DNA of 64,000 bases from Roseovarius sp. A-2 (lineage in GTDB: Bacteria; Pseudomonadota; Alphaproteobacteria; Rhodobacterales; Rhodobacteraceae). Below are positions 7,886-18,173 of this stretch, piece by piece (the first letter of the stretch is position 1; every line of letters begins with the position of its first letter). The stretch lies in contig NZ_BDIY01000014.1 of the NCBI RefSeq assembly GCF_002072155.1, forward strand, positions 1 through 64,000, read 5' to 3'. The notes beneath the pieces were generated by a model, which did no database searches, had not been told where the DNA came from, and was given only the letters and a program-made list of their open reading frames with translations. Position numbers and translations under genes: made by a program.

Positions 7886-9101
7886 CGTTACACAGCCCAG
7901 GCGCCGGATCCGCGCCCAGGCCTCAGACCGCGATCCGACGGCCATGCGGTTCCTGCTCGACAGCGATATTCAGCCCGGCCAGAGTGCGCGCTTCACGGCG
8001 GCCGAGGCGGGTAGCGCCCCCTTGGCCGAAGCCCTTTTTGCCATCGACGGGGTGGCGCAGGTGCAGGTCAGCGGCGCGTCGATCCATGTCCGGCGCGTCG
8101 ACGGGGCAGACTGGGCGGCCCTGAAGCCGCGCATCGCAGAGGCGATCCGCACGGTCCTTGATACCAGCGACCATCCGCTTGGCGCGGCGCAGGCGCACCG
8201 GGATGACGATGCGCGCATCTTGAGCCGGGTGCAGGACCTGCTCGACCGGCAGGCCAATCCGGCGATTGCCGCGCATGGCGGCAGTGTGCGCGTTGACCGG
8301 GTGGAGAAGGCCCGCGTCTATCTGCGCTTTGCCGGGGGGTGCCAGGGCTGTGCGGCCTCGTCGCAAACCCTGCGCGAGGGGATCGAGACGATGCTGCGCG
8401 CGGCCCTGCCCGAGATCGCGGAGATCATCGACGTGACCGATCACGACGCCGGGGTGAACCCCTATTACACGTCCGATGATGGCCCGTCGCCAAAGTTGAT
8501 GCGCCCGGTTCCCGCCACGGTCGTGGATCGCAGTGAGGGCGAGTTGCGGATCGACCCGGAGTTTCTGGCACGGCGTCTCGGGCTGACACCGGACACGCTG
8601 TCGGCGGGCCTCGCCAATGGCGATATCGAGCGTCATGTCGAGACGCGCGCCGGTCAGAGCGGTCCAATCACCCGCGTCGCCGTGTTTGCGCCGACCCGGG
8701 CCTGGGCTGCGGATCTGCACGACGACGGCCGGATTTTCGAGGTGCCGCCGCCGCGCAGATCGACACCGGAAAAGGCGCAGGATCAAACCCTCGCCGACCG
8801 GCTGCGCGCGCATCTTGCGCGGCTCGGCCCCGAGGAGATACCGATCACCTATGGCGCGCTGGCGCGGGGCGTGGGGCTCTATCTGCCCGGCTCGGTGCGC
8901 AAGGTGACCGCAGCGCTGGAAACCACGATGCGCGAGGATGCCGCCGCCGGTCGGCCCTTTGTGGCGGCACAGGTGGTCAACCGTCATTCCGGAGTGCCGG
9001 GGCAGGGGTTCTTTGATCTGGCAGAACAGCTTGGCACGCCATTGGTGCCCGATCCGGCGGTTCTGGCCCGCTATCGCCAAGGCCTGCCCGCCCGCGCCTG
9101 A
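7878..9101 (+). CDS. Multidomain Nfu-type Fe-S scaffold protein
   Basis: 407 residues. Residues ~20-95 resemble the Nfu N-terminal domain. Residues ~112-190 are a NifU C-terminal domain with the cluster-binding CxxC in GGCQGCAASS (Cys155, Cys158). Two further parts follow: ~222-290, which resembles a small Rhodobacterales domain (DUF6522-like, from memory), and ~303-390, with ITYGALARGVGL, GSVRKVTAALE and GFFDLAEQLG, which I recognise only as a recurring uncharacterised module. Ordinary Nfu proteins are about half this length. The start overlaps the mrp end, so the two are probably translated together. Likely role: Fe-S cluster scaffold or delivery, with the extra domains giving target choice. 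Confidence 0.88.
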   Translation: MSDVTQPRRRIRAQASDRDPTAMRFLLDSDIQPGQSARFTAAEAGSAPLAEALFAIDGVAQVQVSGASIHVRRVDGADWAALKPRIAEAIRTVLDTSDHPLGAAQAHRDDDARILSRVQDLLDRQANPAIAAHGGSVRVDRVEKARVYLRFAGGCQGCAASSQTLREGIETMLRAALPEIAEIIDVTDHDAGVNPYYTSDDGPSPKLMRPVPATVVDRSEGELRIDPEFLARRLGLTPDTLSAGLANGDIERHVETRAGQSGPITRVAVFAPTRAWAADLHDDGRIFEVPPPRRSTPEKAQDQTLADRLRAHLARLGPEEIPITYGALARGVGLYLPGSVRKVTAALETTMREDAAAGRPFVAAQVVNRHSGVPGQGFFDLAEQLGTPLVPDPAVLARYRQGLPARA

Positions 9102-9200
9102 CACTGCTGCGGCGCGAATCCGCGCAAGGCGGTGCGCCGCGCTTGCACTTGCATGGCGAAGCGCTGACATATTTCGCAGATCATAGAGGAGTGATGCCCG

Positions 9201-10820
9201 ATGCGTGCCCTTTGTCTTTCGCTCATGTTGGTGGCGCCCCCCGCGCTTGCCGACGATATCGCGCTCGGCAGTCGGGTCAGCGACGTGACCCTCTATCCGC
9301 AGGGTGCGACGGTGACCCGCGAGGTGCCCTTTGCCGCGCCTGAGGGCGCGCATGAATTGATCCTCGCCGATCTGCCGCGCGGCACGCCGCTTGCCTCGGT
9401 GCGGGTCAGCGTGGAGGGTGCCCGCATCGGCGGGGTGACGACGCGGCGCGATTATGTGCCGCCCCGCGACATCGCCGAGAGCCCGGACCTGCTGGCCGCC
9501 CGCGCCGAGGTGGAGCGGCTGGAAGAGGCGCTGCGCACCGCCCGCGCCGGGATCGAGGATATCCGGCTGGAGGCCGAGGCGGCGCGCGCGCGCCTCGCCT
9601 TTCTCGACCGGATCGGGCAGGGCGACGATGTGGCCACGCTCGACCTCGACCGTCTGCGTGCGCTGTCGCAGATGATCGGCAGCGAAACCCTTGCTGCGCG
9701 TCAGGTCGCGCTTGACGCCACCCGCCGGGCCGAGGCCGCGACCCGTGCGCTTGCCGATCAGGACGCGGCGCTAAAGGACGCGCGCAGGGCGCTTGCCGCA
9801 CTTGTCCCCGAGCAGGAGGCGCGCGCCATGCTGGCCGTTGCGATCACCGCCGAGACGGCGACCGAGGGGCGCATGACCGTCACCTATACCATCCCCAATG
9901 CAGGCTGGCAGCCGCTATATGACCTGCATCTCGCCCGCGACAGCGGCGCGCTGCGGATCGAGCGCGGGGCCCTTGTGCGCCAATCCACCGGCGAGAACTG
10001 GCAGGATGTGGCGCTGAGCCTCTCGACCTCGCGCCCGTCGGAGCAGACAGAGCCCGGGCAGATCTGGCCCTGGGTGCCGCGTGTTGTTGACCCGGAGGAG
10101 GTCCGGCCGCTTGCGCGTCAGAAGGGGGGCGAGGCGGCGATGTCACTGGCCGCGCCGATGGCCGAGATGGCCGATAGCGTGACGGCGGAGGCCGATTTCG
10201 ACGGTCTTTCGGTGACCTACCGCTACCCGGCGCCGGTCGATGTCGCGACCGGGGCGGATCATGTGCGGCTGATGCTGGGAACGCTGGAGGCCGAGGCCGA
10301 AATCGTTGCGCAGGCAGTACCGATGGTCGATCAGACCGCCTACGTAATGGCCGATTTCACCAATGACACGGGCGAGATCCTGTTGCCCACGTCCGAGGCG
10401 CGGTTCTATCTGGATGGTCGGTATGTCGGGCAGCGCGGCCTTGACCTGATCGCCGCCGGGGAGGACGCGAAGCTGTCCTTCGGCCCGGTCGACGGTCTCC
10501 GCCTGAGCCGCGTGCTGCGGGATCGCAACGAGGGCGACCGGGGCCTTGTCCGCAAGTCCAACGAGATGTCGGAGAGCGTCATGATCGAGGTCGAGAACTT
10601 GACCGATACGGTCTGGCCGCTGCGGGTGATCGACCGGGTGCCGGTGTCGGAACAGGAGGATCTGGAGATCACCTGGAGCGCCTCGCCCGAGCCGACCGGT
10701 GAAAATGTCGATGATCGGCGCGGTATCCTGGCATGGGAGTTCGATCTGCCCGCAGGCGCGACGCAGACCATCCGGCTCGACACCGCGATGGAGTGGCCCG
10801 GGGGCAAGGTGCTGCGCTGA
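9201..10820 (+). CDS. MuiA-like secreted protein (DUF4140/DUF4139)
   Basis: 539 residues with a signal peptide cleaved after ALA (about residue 17). An N-terminal DUF4140 domain follows, then an alanine- and charge-rich coiled coil (~95-200) and a C-terminal DUF4139 beta domain (~205-535). The family is named for the mucoidy inhibitor MuiA and has no agreed biochemical function; an envelope role is likely. The start is supported by the signal peptide that follows it. The gap of 99 bp after nfu and the terminator after the stop suggest its own transcription unit. Confidence 0.85.
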   Translation: MRALCLSLMLVAPPALADDIALGSRVSDVTLYPQGATVTREVPFAAPEGAHELILADLPRGTPLASVRVSVEGARIGGVTTRRDYVPPRDIAESPDLLAARAEVERLEEALRTARAGIEDIRLEAEAARARLAFLDRIGQGDDVATLDLDRLRALSQMIGSETLAARQVALDATRRAEAATRALADQDAALKDARRALAALVPEQEARAMLAVAITAETATEGRMTVTYTIPNAGWQPLYDLHLARDSGALRIERGALVRQSTGENWQDVALSLSTSRPSEQTEPGQIWPWVPRVVDPEEVRPLARQKGGEAAMSLAAPMAEMADSVTAEADFDGLSVTYRYPAPVDVATGADHVRLMLGTLEAEAEIVAQAVPMVDQTAYVMADFTNDTGEILLPTSEARFYLDGRYVGQRGLDLIAAGEDAKLSFGPVDGLRLSRVLRDRNEGDRGLVRKSNEMSESVMIEVENLTDTVWPLRVIDRVPVSEQEDLEITWSASPEPTGENVDDRRGILAWEFDLPAGATQTIRLDTAMEWPGGKVLR

Positions 10821-10831
10821 GCGAAAAGAAA

Positions 10832-10864
10832 GCGGCGGTGCCGATCCGGCCCGCCGCCTTTTTT
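10832..10864. terminator. Bidirectional intrinsic terminator between muiA-like and ialB-like genes
   Basis: A 7-bp GC stem (GCGGCGG 10832-10838, CCGCCGC 10851-10857, 12-nt loop) is followed on the plus strand by CTTTTTT. On the minus strand it is followed by TTTCTTTTCG. The convergent genes end on either side, so it probably serves both. Confidence 0.8.
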
Positions 10865-10880
10865 CCTGTGGTCCGCCGCG

Positions 10881-11408
10881 TTACTGGCAGCGTTTCTCGG
10901 CCTCTCCGACCGCCGCCGTATAGCCCATGAGCGAGAACGTATCCTTGGTCTGCGTGCCGCGCGAGGATCGCGCCGTCAGCACCGCATCCGCCCCACGCTT
11001 CATCGCCGCGAGGATCTTGGCATCGTCCTCGGTGGTGGCAGGCCAGGCCCATTCGCCTTCGGTGAACAGCTCGAACTCGCTGCCGTCGATCTTCATGTTG
11101 ACGGTTGAACCACCGGCAAAGGGATAGCCGCCGGTAAAGGTGATCTGCCCCTGCACGCCCGCGCCGGGGCGAAAGAAGGTCATCAGCAGGATATCGCCCC
11201 GCCGCACGGCAACGACGCGCCCGTCGCGGGTATTGACCGTTTCGGTGGGGGCCGAGACCGCCCAGCATTCGCGCGGGTCGCTGTCCTCGAACACGCTCCA
11301 CGCCGTATTGGCGGCGACCTGATTGTTGCTGGTGTCCTGCGCGAGGGGGGCCGTTGCCATCAACGCTGCCAGTGCCAGTGCCAGTCCGCCCGCAAATCGT
11401 GATACCAT
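10881..11408 (-). CDS. Invasion-associated locus B (IalB) family protein
   Basis: 175 residues with an N-terminal signal peptide (cleavage near APLAQ) and a small beta-rich domain typical of the IalB family (WSVFEDSDPRECWAVSAPTE, FSLMGYTAAV). In Rhodobacterales these periplasmic proteins are common and not linked to invasion; their function is unknown. The ATG at 11408 has GGAGG 8 nt upstream and is preferred to one 15 bp upstream. It converges with the MuiA-like gene on a shared terminator. Confidence 0.85.
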   Translation of the reverse strand: MVSRFAGGLALALAALMATAPLAQDTSNNQVAANTAWSVFEDSDPRECWAVSAPTETVNTRDGRVVAVRRGDILLMTFFRPGAGVQGQITFTGGYPFAGGSTVNMKIDGSEFELFTEGEWAWPATTEDDAKILAAMKRGADAVLTARSSRGTQTKDTFSLMGYTAAVGEAEKRCQ

Positions 11409-11605
11409 ATGTCCAGCCTCCAAGCTGTCCTGAGCCTCAATTTAAAGGGCCGCTTGCATTCCTTCCCGGAATTCTTTTGATATGCGGCCAGTCCTGTCTC
11501 GACAGTGCAACATTAGCCTGAAACAGGCGAGTAATGAAAGATGGTATTGGCGGATTTTCGCACAGTTCGCACAGCCCTCTCGCCTTTATGAACCGGAGCC
11601 CCCGA

Positions 11606-12601
11606 ATGACCAGCCCCATTCCCCTGACCGAAATCTGGCGCGGCCCGCGCCCCGAGAGCGTGCATCTGGGTCACGCGGTGATCTGCGATGCGTCGGGCGG
11701 GATCGTCGAGGCCTGGGGCAACCCCGAAGAGGTTGTGCTGCCACGCTCCTCGGCCAAGATGTTGCAGGCGTTGCCGCTGATCACCAGCGGGGCGGCGCAT
11801 GCGCATGGGCTCGGGACGGAACAATTGGCGCTGGCCTGTGCGTCGCATGAGGGCGGTGAAATCCACACGTCACGGGTGCGCCGCTGGGTCGGGGATCTGG
11901 GGCTTTCGGATGACGATTTCCGCTGTGGTGCGCATATGCCGTGGGACAAAGACGCCCACAAGCTCCTGCTCTGCTCCGAGACTGCACCCTGTCAGGTGCA
12001 TAACAACTGCTCGGGCAAGCATGCCGGGTTTCTGACGCTCAATCGCCATCTTGGCGGCGGGCCAGATTATGTCGCGCCCGACCACCCTGTACAAAAGGCG
12101 GTGATGGAGGCGTTTGAGGAAATCACCGGCGAGACCTCGCCCTATTTCGGCATCGACGGCTGTTCCGCGCCGAACCCGGCCTGTTCCCTGCATGGCATGG
12201 CGCGCGCGATGGCGTGGTTTGCGGGCGCGTCCGAGACCGGCGGCATGGTCGAGAACGCCGCCGTGCGGCTCTGGCAGGCGATGGTGGCGCATCCCGAACT
12301 GGTGGCGGGCAAAGGGCGCGCCTGCACCGAGTTGATGCGCGCCTGTTCCGAGCCGGTAGCGCTCAAGACCGGGGCCGAGGCGTTCTTTATCGCGATCCTG
12401 CCGCAGCGCAGGCTGGGGGTCGCGCTCAAGATCGCCGATGGCGGCACGCGCGGCGCGGAATGCGCCATCGCTTCAATCCTCGTGCGGCTTGGCGCGCTCG
12501 ATCCCGAACACCCTACCGCGCGCAGGTTCCGCAACGCGCCGATCGTCAACTGGCGCGGAATCGAGACGGGGATGATCAAGCCCGCCGCCGCGCTCGCCTG
12601 A
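11606..12601 (+). CDS. Rhizobium-type (ReAV-like) L-asparaginase
   Basis: 331 residues of the L-asparaginase II family typified by Rhizobium etli. Residues equivalent to the ReAV active site are present: Ser48 and Lys51 (RSSAKM), Ser80 in CASHEGGE, Cys135 and Lys138 in NNCSGKHAG and Cys186 in GIDGCSAPNPA. It hydrolyses L-asparagine to aspartate and ammonia in the cytoplasm, probably for nitrogen or carbon use. The ATG at 11606 is taken because GGAG lies 7 nt upstream; an ATG at 11588 and one further upstream are alternatives. A small hairpin follows the stop. It stands alone, with no transporter beside it. Confidence 0.88.
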   Translation: MTSPIPLTEIWRGPRPESVHLGHAVICDASGGIVEAWGNPEEVVLPRSSAKMLQALPLITSGAAHAHGLGTEQLALACASHEGGEIHTSRVRRWVGDLGLSDDDFRCGAHMPWDKDAHKLLLCSETAPCQVHNNCSGKHAGFLTLNRHLGGGPDYVAPDHPVQKAVMEAFEEITGETSPYFGIDGCSAPNPACSLHGMARAMAWFAGASETGGMVENAAVRLWQAMVAHPELVAGKGRACTELMRACSEPVALKTGAEAFFIAILPQRRLGVALKIADGGTRGAECAIASILVRLGALDPEHPTARRFRNAPIVNWRGIETGMIKPAAALA

Positions 12602-12631
12602 GTCGCGGCCCTCGGCAATCTTTCACCGATC

Positions 12632-12648
12632 GGGCAAGGTGCCCTTTT
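12632..12648 (+). terminator. Possible weak terminator after the asparaginase gene
   Basis: A short stem GGGCA/TGCCC with a 3-nt loop is followed by TTTTC, 30 bases after the stop codon. The stem is only 5 bp, so this is tentative. Confidence 0.4.
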
Positions 12649-12870
12649 CGGGCGGTGTTCCGCCTGAACGCAGCGTGCGCACGGGCAGGTTCCCGCCCGG
12701 ATCGCGCGGACGGCGTTGGTCCGCCCATGGCGCCCCTGCGTTTTGGCTGATTTCCGCATGTTTTTCAGGTGTTTGGTGCGATCCGATGACAGGGTGACCG
12801 GACGGTCCCATCTTGGTGCCACGGTCGCGCAGAGGCGTGGCCCGAACACTGAAACGAAAGGATGTCTGAG

Positions 12871-13122
12871 ATGACCAAGACAACGCTTGCCACCGGCTTT
12901 GCCCTGACCCTTGCCCTGCCTGGCCTCGCGCTGGCGGGGGAATTCGCGTCGATGGATGCCAATGGCGATGGGTATATCACCATGTCGGAGTTCCAGCAGG
13001 CCATGCCCGAAGCCCCGTCGGAAGCCTTCATGGAGGCCGACGCCGATGCCGACGGCGCGCTCAACGAAGAGGAACTCGCCGCCGCGAAAGAGGAAGGCAT
13101 CCTGCCGCCGAGCGAAGGCTGA
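12871..13122 (+). CDS. Small secreted EF-hand calcium-binding protein
   Basis: 83 residues with a signal peptide (cleavage near ALAG) and two canonical 12-residue EF-hand loops, DANGDGYITMSE and DADADGALNEEE, each with acidic residues at positions 1, 3, 5 and 12. It should bind calcium in the periplasm or outside the cell. The second of two close ATGs is chosen because AAAGGA lies 8 nt before it; the first (12862) overlaps that ribosome site. The partner is unknown. Confidence 0.85.
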   Translation: MTKTTLATGFALTLALPGLALAGEFASMDANGDGYITMSEFQQAMPEAPSEAFMEADADADGALNEEELAAAKEEGILPPSEG

Positions 13123-13128
13123 TTCAAC

Positions 13129-13160
13129 GTTCGGGGCACGCCACCACGTGTGCCCCGAAC
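13129..13160. terminator. Hairpin between the EF-hand and Hint genes
   Basis: A perfect 11-bp inverted repeat (13129-13139 with 13150-13160, arm GTTCGGGGCAC, 10-nt loop) lies between two convergent stop codons. No T-run follows on either strand, so it may act as a bidirectional Rho-assisted or mRNA-stabilising hairpin. Confidence 0.6.
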
Positions 13161-13177
13161 GCCCGCCCGCCTGCGGG

Positions 13178-14185
13178 TCAGGCGACCAATCTGGTTTCCC
13201 ACCGGCGCAGACAGCGCCGCGCGGCTGCATCCGCCATGTCCCCGTCCATGGGATCGACATTGAATAGCTCCGGGAACAACGCCTTGAGCTCCGCATGCTC
13301 CGCCGCACTCAGCGCGCCGAGTGCCATCTCGCCCAGATGCAGGCTCTCGCTCGGGATACCCTCGGCAAGAACCACCTCGTGCCGATCGAACGCCAGATGC
13401 ACATAGCGCACCCGTGATCGAGGCACCTGACGGATCGTGTCGCCGTTCACAAGATGCAGCGCCGCGACCAGCACCTGCGGTTGGCCGAAATACATTTCCG
13501 TGCGCCAGTCGCCAATCAGCATCCGATGTTGCGGTGACACCACCAGCTTGCGCCAGTTGCCAAGCGCCCCTGCCGCGATCTCGATCGGGGCCATGGGACC
13601 GCGCCCCGGAACTTCGCGTTGGCCGCTCCACCGCACGGGTTGCAGACCATGATCGAGGGTGCGCACCAGATCGCCCGCGCGGATCACCTCGACCGGAAGC
13701 GGCCCGGTCTCGGTCTCGATCAGGGTGCCGGCGGCAAAACAGGGAAAGACCGGCGCATCGGGAGAGAACGTGTCGAACGAGAGTTGCTGGTCGCGGCGCG
13801 GTTCCAGCCCCGGGCCGAATTGCACGGTGCCTGCGGTCAGCCCGTTGATATCGAACACGATATTCGCCGGGCTGGTGATGACCTGATGCTCGGCGGATGA
13901 GGCCCGCCCCTGAAACTGGTCGTGCTGGGGATTGAGGTTTGAAAAAATCGGCGGTTCGGGCGGATCAGCGTCGGGCCAGGCGTAGATATCGACGAACTGC
14001 CCGTTGCTGAACAGGTTGTCGCCCGGGTTCACCTGCCGGATCACGACGCGGAACACGTCGCTGGATGTGCCAAGCGGCTCGACCCCTTGCAGGGTCACCT
14101 TAACGCCGTTGCTGTTGCCGGATGTCGAAACGCTGGAAAAGGTGCCGACCTCGTCCCCGGTCACGAATATTTCCACTTCGGCCAC
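13178..14185 (-). CDS. Hint-domain protein
   Basis: 335 residues. The first ~145 residues are a beta-rich region without a recognised family. The Hint (hedgehog/intein) domain begins at Cys149 in CFAAGTLIETETGPLPVEVI, with AGDLVRTLDHG and VVSPQHRMLI downstream. Such proteins are frequent in Rhodobacterales, often secreted, and may cleave themselves at the N-terminal cysteine. No C-terminal extein motif was recognised. The GTG start at 14185 is supported by AGGAGA 6 nt upstream. The natural role is unknown. Confidence 0.82.
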   Translation of the reverse strand: MAEVEIFVTGDEVGTFSSVSTSGNSNGVKVTLQGVEPLGTSSDVFRVVIRQVNPGDNLFSNGQFVDIYAWPDADPPEPPIFSNLNPQHDQFQGRASSAEHQVITSPANIVFDINGLTAGTVQFGPGLEPRRDQQLSFDTFSPDAPVFPCFAAGTLIETETGPLPVEVIRAGDLVRTLDHGLQPVRWSGQREVPGRGPMAPIEIAAGALGNWRKLVVSPQHRMLIGDWRTEMYFGQPQVLVAALHLVNGDTIRQVPRSRVRYVHLAFDRHEVVLAEGIPSESLHLGEMALGALSAAEHAELKALFPELFNVDPMDGDMADAAARRCLRRWETRLVA

Positions 14186-14273
14186 GCCGGGTCTCCTTGC
14201 AACTCATCCCCCCAGGATTTGTTGCCGGATCGGTTGCGCTTAATCTGCCTGAAAGATGATATACGATCAATAG

Positions 14274-15152
14274 TTAAGAGGCAGAGCCATGGAACTCTTC
14301 GCGACCGTAGCCCTGCACATACAACAGTGCCGTCAAATCGCCGTGAGTGATGCGGATATCGCAGTCTGCGGCCACCGAGGGCTTGGCATGCAGTGCCACG
14401 CCCGCGCCCGCGCGCCCGAGCATGCCCAGATCATTCGCCCCGTCGCCGACGGCGATCACGTCCGCCTCGGAAATCCCCAAACGGGTGCTGATTTCTTCCA
14501 GCGCCTGCACCTTGGCGGCGCGCCCCAGAATGGGCCGCGCAACATCGCCTACTAGCGTGCCACCCTCGGCCAGCAGCGTGTTGGCGCGGTGCTCGTCAAA
14601 GCCCAGATGCGCCGCGACGGCATCGGTGAAGGCGGTGAACCCGCCCGAGACCAGCGCGCAATAGGCGCCCTGTGCGCGCATCGTCGCCACCAGCGTGGCA
14701 CCGCCCGGCATGTAGGTGATGCGGGTGCGCAGCACCTCGCCGATCACCGCCTCATCGAGGCCCCTGAGCAGCGCCACACGTTCCAGCAGGGCCGCTTCGA
14801 AATCAAGCTCGCCATTCATCGCCCGCGCGGTGATCTCGCGCACATGCGCGCCGACGCCTGCGACCTCGGCCAGCTCGTCGATGCATTCCTGCTCGATCAT
14901 CGTGCTGTCCATATCCGCCAGCAGCATCCGCTTGCGCCGCCCCGCGGTGGGTTGCACCACCAGGTCGACGCTTTGCGCCTGCAGATCGGCCCAAACCTCC
15001 CAGCGGTTGCCGGGGATCTCGGCGAGGGGAAATTCGGCGGCCTCGTCCGGGGCCAGCCAGAGCACATCGCCGCCGCCCCAGGCATTGCGCAGGCTTTCGA
15101 CAAGGGCAGGCTCCAGCGTGGCGGGGCGCGCGATCAGGGTGGCTGTGAACAT
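14274..15152 (-). CDS. serB: Phosphoserine phosphatase
   Basis: 292 residues. The last ~210 residues are a HAD-superfamily phosphatase with the nucleophile motif DMDSTMIEQE, a serine motif in LVSGGFTAF and the acidic motif GDGANDLGML. The N-terminal ~75 residues correspond to the regulatory region of SerB. It removes phosphate from O-phosphoserine in the last step of serine synthesis. The ATG at 15152 is preferred because upstream residues look non-coding. It is divergent from the AcoR-like gene (160-bp gap). Confidence 0.93.
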   Translation of the reverse strand: MFTATLIARPATLEPALVESLRNAWGGGDVLWLAPDEAAEFPLAEIPGNRWEVWADLQAQSVDLVVQPTAGRRKRMLLADMDSTMIEQECIDELAEVAGVGAHVREITARAMNGELDFEAALLERVALLRGLDEAVIGEVLRTRITYMPGGATLVATMRAQGAYCALVSGGFTAFTDAVAAHLGFDEHRANTLLAEGGTLVGDVARPILGRAAKVQALEEISTRLGISEADVIAVGDGANDLGMLGRAGAGVALHAKPSVAADCDIRITHGDLTALLYVQGYGREEFHGSAS

Positions 15153-15312
15153 GCGGTCGGGTTCCGGTCTCGGGCGCGTGGTGGCGCGGATGTCACTCGG
15201 CGTGCTTTTAGCGCCCTTTCCGGCGTGGCGAAAGGGGGCGCCACACCGACCAAATGCCAATCGTCGTAGGGCGGCGAGTTGTGTTATGGTCGCCCAAACA
15301 CGGGAGGACGTG

Positions 15313-17073
<1,761 letters not shown>

Positions 17074-17096
17074 GCGCGCAAGCATCCTGCGTGCAG

Positions 17097-17294
17097 TCAG
17101 GCCCCGAGGGTCTTGGCGGCCCAGACCAGCATTAACCCGATCACCAGCGCGAGAAATCCCAGAAGCCGACGTGCCTCGGGCGGCAGGGTGGCGAGGGCGA
17201 CAAGCATCTGGTCGATAAGCGAAGGGGCCAGCGCATAGACCAGCCCCTCCACGATCAGCACCAGCCCGAGGGCCAGAAGCGCGGTTTCGATCAT
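17097..17294 (-). CDS. DUF2065 small membrane protein
   Basis: 65 residues with two hydrophobic segments (about 3-23 and 43-61), the length and pattern of DUF2065. It is the last gene of the hflK-hflC operon and its ATG overlaps the hflC stop (ATGA). In this order of bacteria a periplasmic protease gene (degP-like) often follows; here the next gene is convergent, so the operon ends. Function is unknown but membrane quality control is likely from context. Confidence 0.82.
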   Translation of the reverse strand: MIETALLALGLVLIVEGLVYALAPSLIDQMLVALATLPPEARRLLGFLALVIGLMLVWAAKTLGA

Positions 17295-18169
17295 TGGTCG
17301 GGAGTACCCGAACGCAGATAATCGAAGAATTCGCTGTCCGGTGTCATCACCATCGAGGAATTGCTGCCCTGAAGCGCCTTTTCATACGCTTCGAGCGAAC
17401 GGTAGAAAGAATAGAACTCCTGATCCGCGCCGTAGGCGGCGGCATAGATCGCGCTGCGTTCGGCGTCGGCCTCGCCCCGGATCACCTGCGCTTCGCGCTC
17501 GGCATCCGACAGGGTTTCGGTCACGGTCCGGTCGGCAAGGGCACGCACGCGCTGCGCCGCCTCGTTACCTCTGGCGATCTCGTCGGCGGCCTCGCGTTCC
17601 CGCTCGGCGCGCATCCGGGCGAAGGTGGCGTCAAGGTTCTGCTCCGGCAGGTTGGTCTGCTTGAGGCGCACGTCGACCACGTCGAGGCCAAGACCCTGCG
17701 CGCTGAGTTGAGACTGTCGCTGGATGCGGCGCATCAATTCGCGCCGATCCTCGGAGAGGATGGTGTCGGACGTCACCTGATCGGCACCCAGCACCTCGCG
17801 GATCTGAGCGTTGAGAACCGAGGACAGGCGATTCTCGGCTACCGCGAGACCGCCCACGCCGACGGCTTGGCGGAACTGGACCACGTCGTTGATCCGGTAG
17901 CGCGCGAAGGCATCGACCACGAGACGGCGGTCATCCGACGGGGTGACTTCGATCGTGTCGGTATCGAGCGACAGGATCCGGTCGTCATAGCGCACGACCT
18001 CCTGGATGAAGGGGATCTTGAAGGCGAGTCCCGGCTCTTCCTTGACGTCCTTGATCTGGCCGAACTGAAGGACCAGGGCCTTTTCACGCTCGTCCACCAC
18101 GAAGATCGAGGAGAGGCCGAGAAAGACGACCACGACGAGGAACGGAATGATAAACTTCGTCTTGCCCAT
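17291..18169 (-). CDS. hflC: HflC, SPFH protein of the FtsH-modulating complex
   Basis: 292 residues with one N-terminal membrane anchor (FIIPFLVVVVFLGLSSIFVV) and an SPFH/band 7 domain (VDEREKALVLQFGQI), then an alanine- and glutamate-rich coiled region. With HflK it forms a large periplasmic-facing assembly around the FtsH protease. It starts 4 nt after the hflK stop and overlaps the DUF2065 gene by 4 bp, so the three are translated together. Confidence 0.95.
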   Translation of the reverse strand: MGKTKFIIPFLVVVVFLGLSSIFVVDEREKALVLQFGQIKDVKEEPGLAFKIPFIQEVVRYDDRILSLDTDTIEVTPSDDRRLVVDAFARYRINDVVQFRQAVGVGGLAVAENRLSSVLNAQIREVLGADQVTSDTILSEDRRELMRRIQRQSQLSAQGLGLDVVDVRLKQTNLPEQNLDATFARMRAEREREAADEIARGNEAAQRVRALADRTVTETLSDAEREAQVIRGEADAERSAIYAAAYGADQEFYSFYRSLEAYEKALQGSNSSMVMTPDSEFFDYLRSGTPDQ

Positions 18170-18173
18170 GATC

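Noticed and set aside
15153-15312. GCGCCCTTTC/GAAAGGG inverted repeat between serB and the AcoR-like gene
   Set aside because: The arms pair only with a bulge, and no promoter or gene end gives them meaning.
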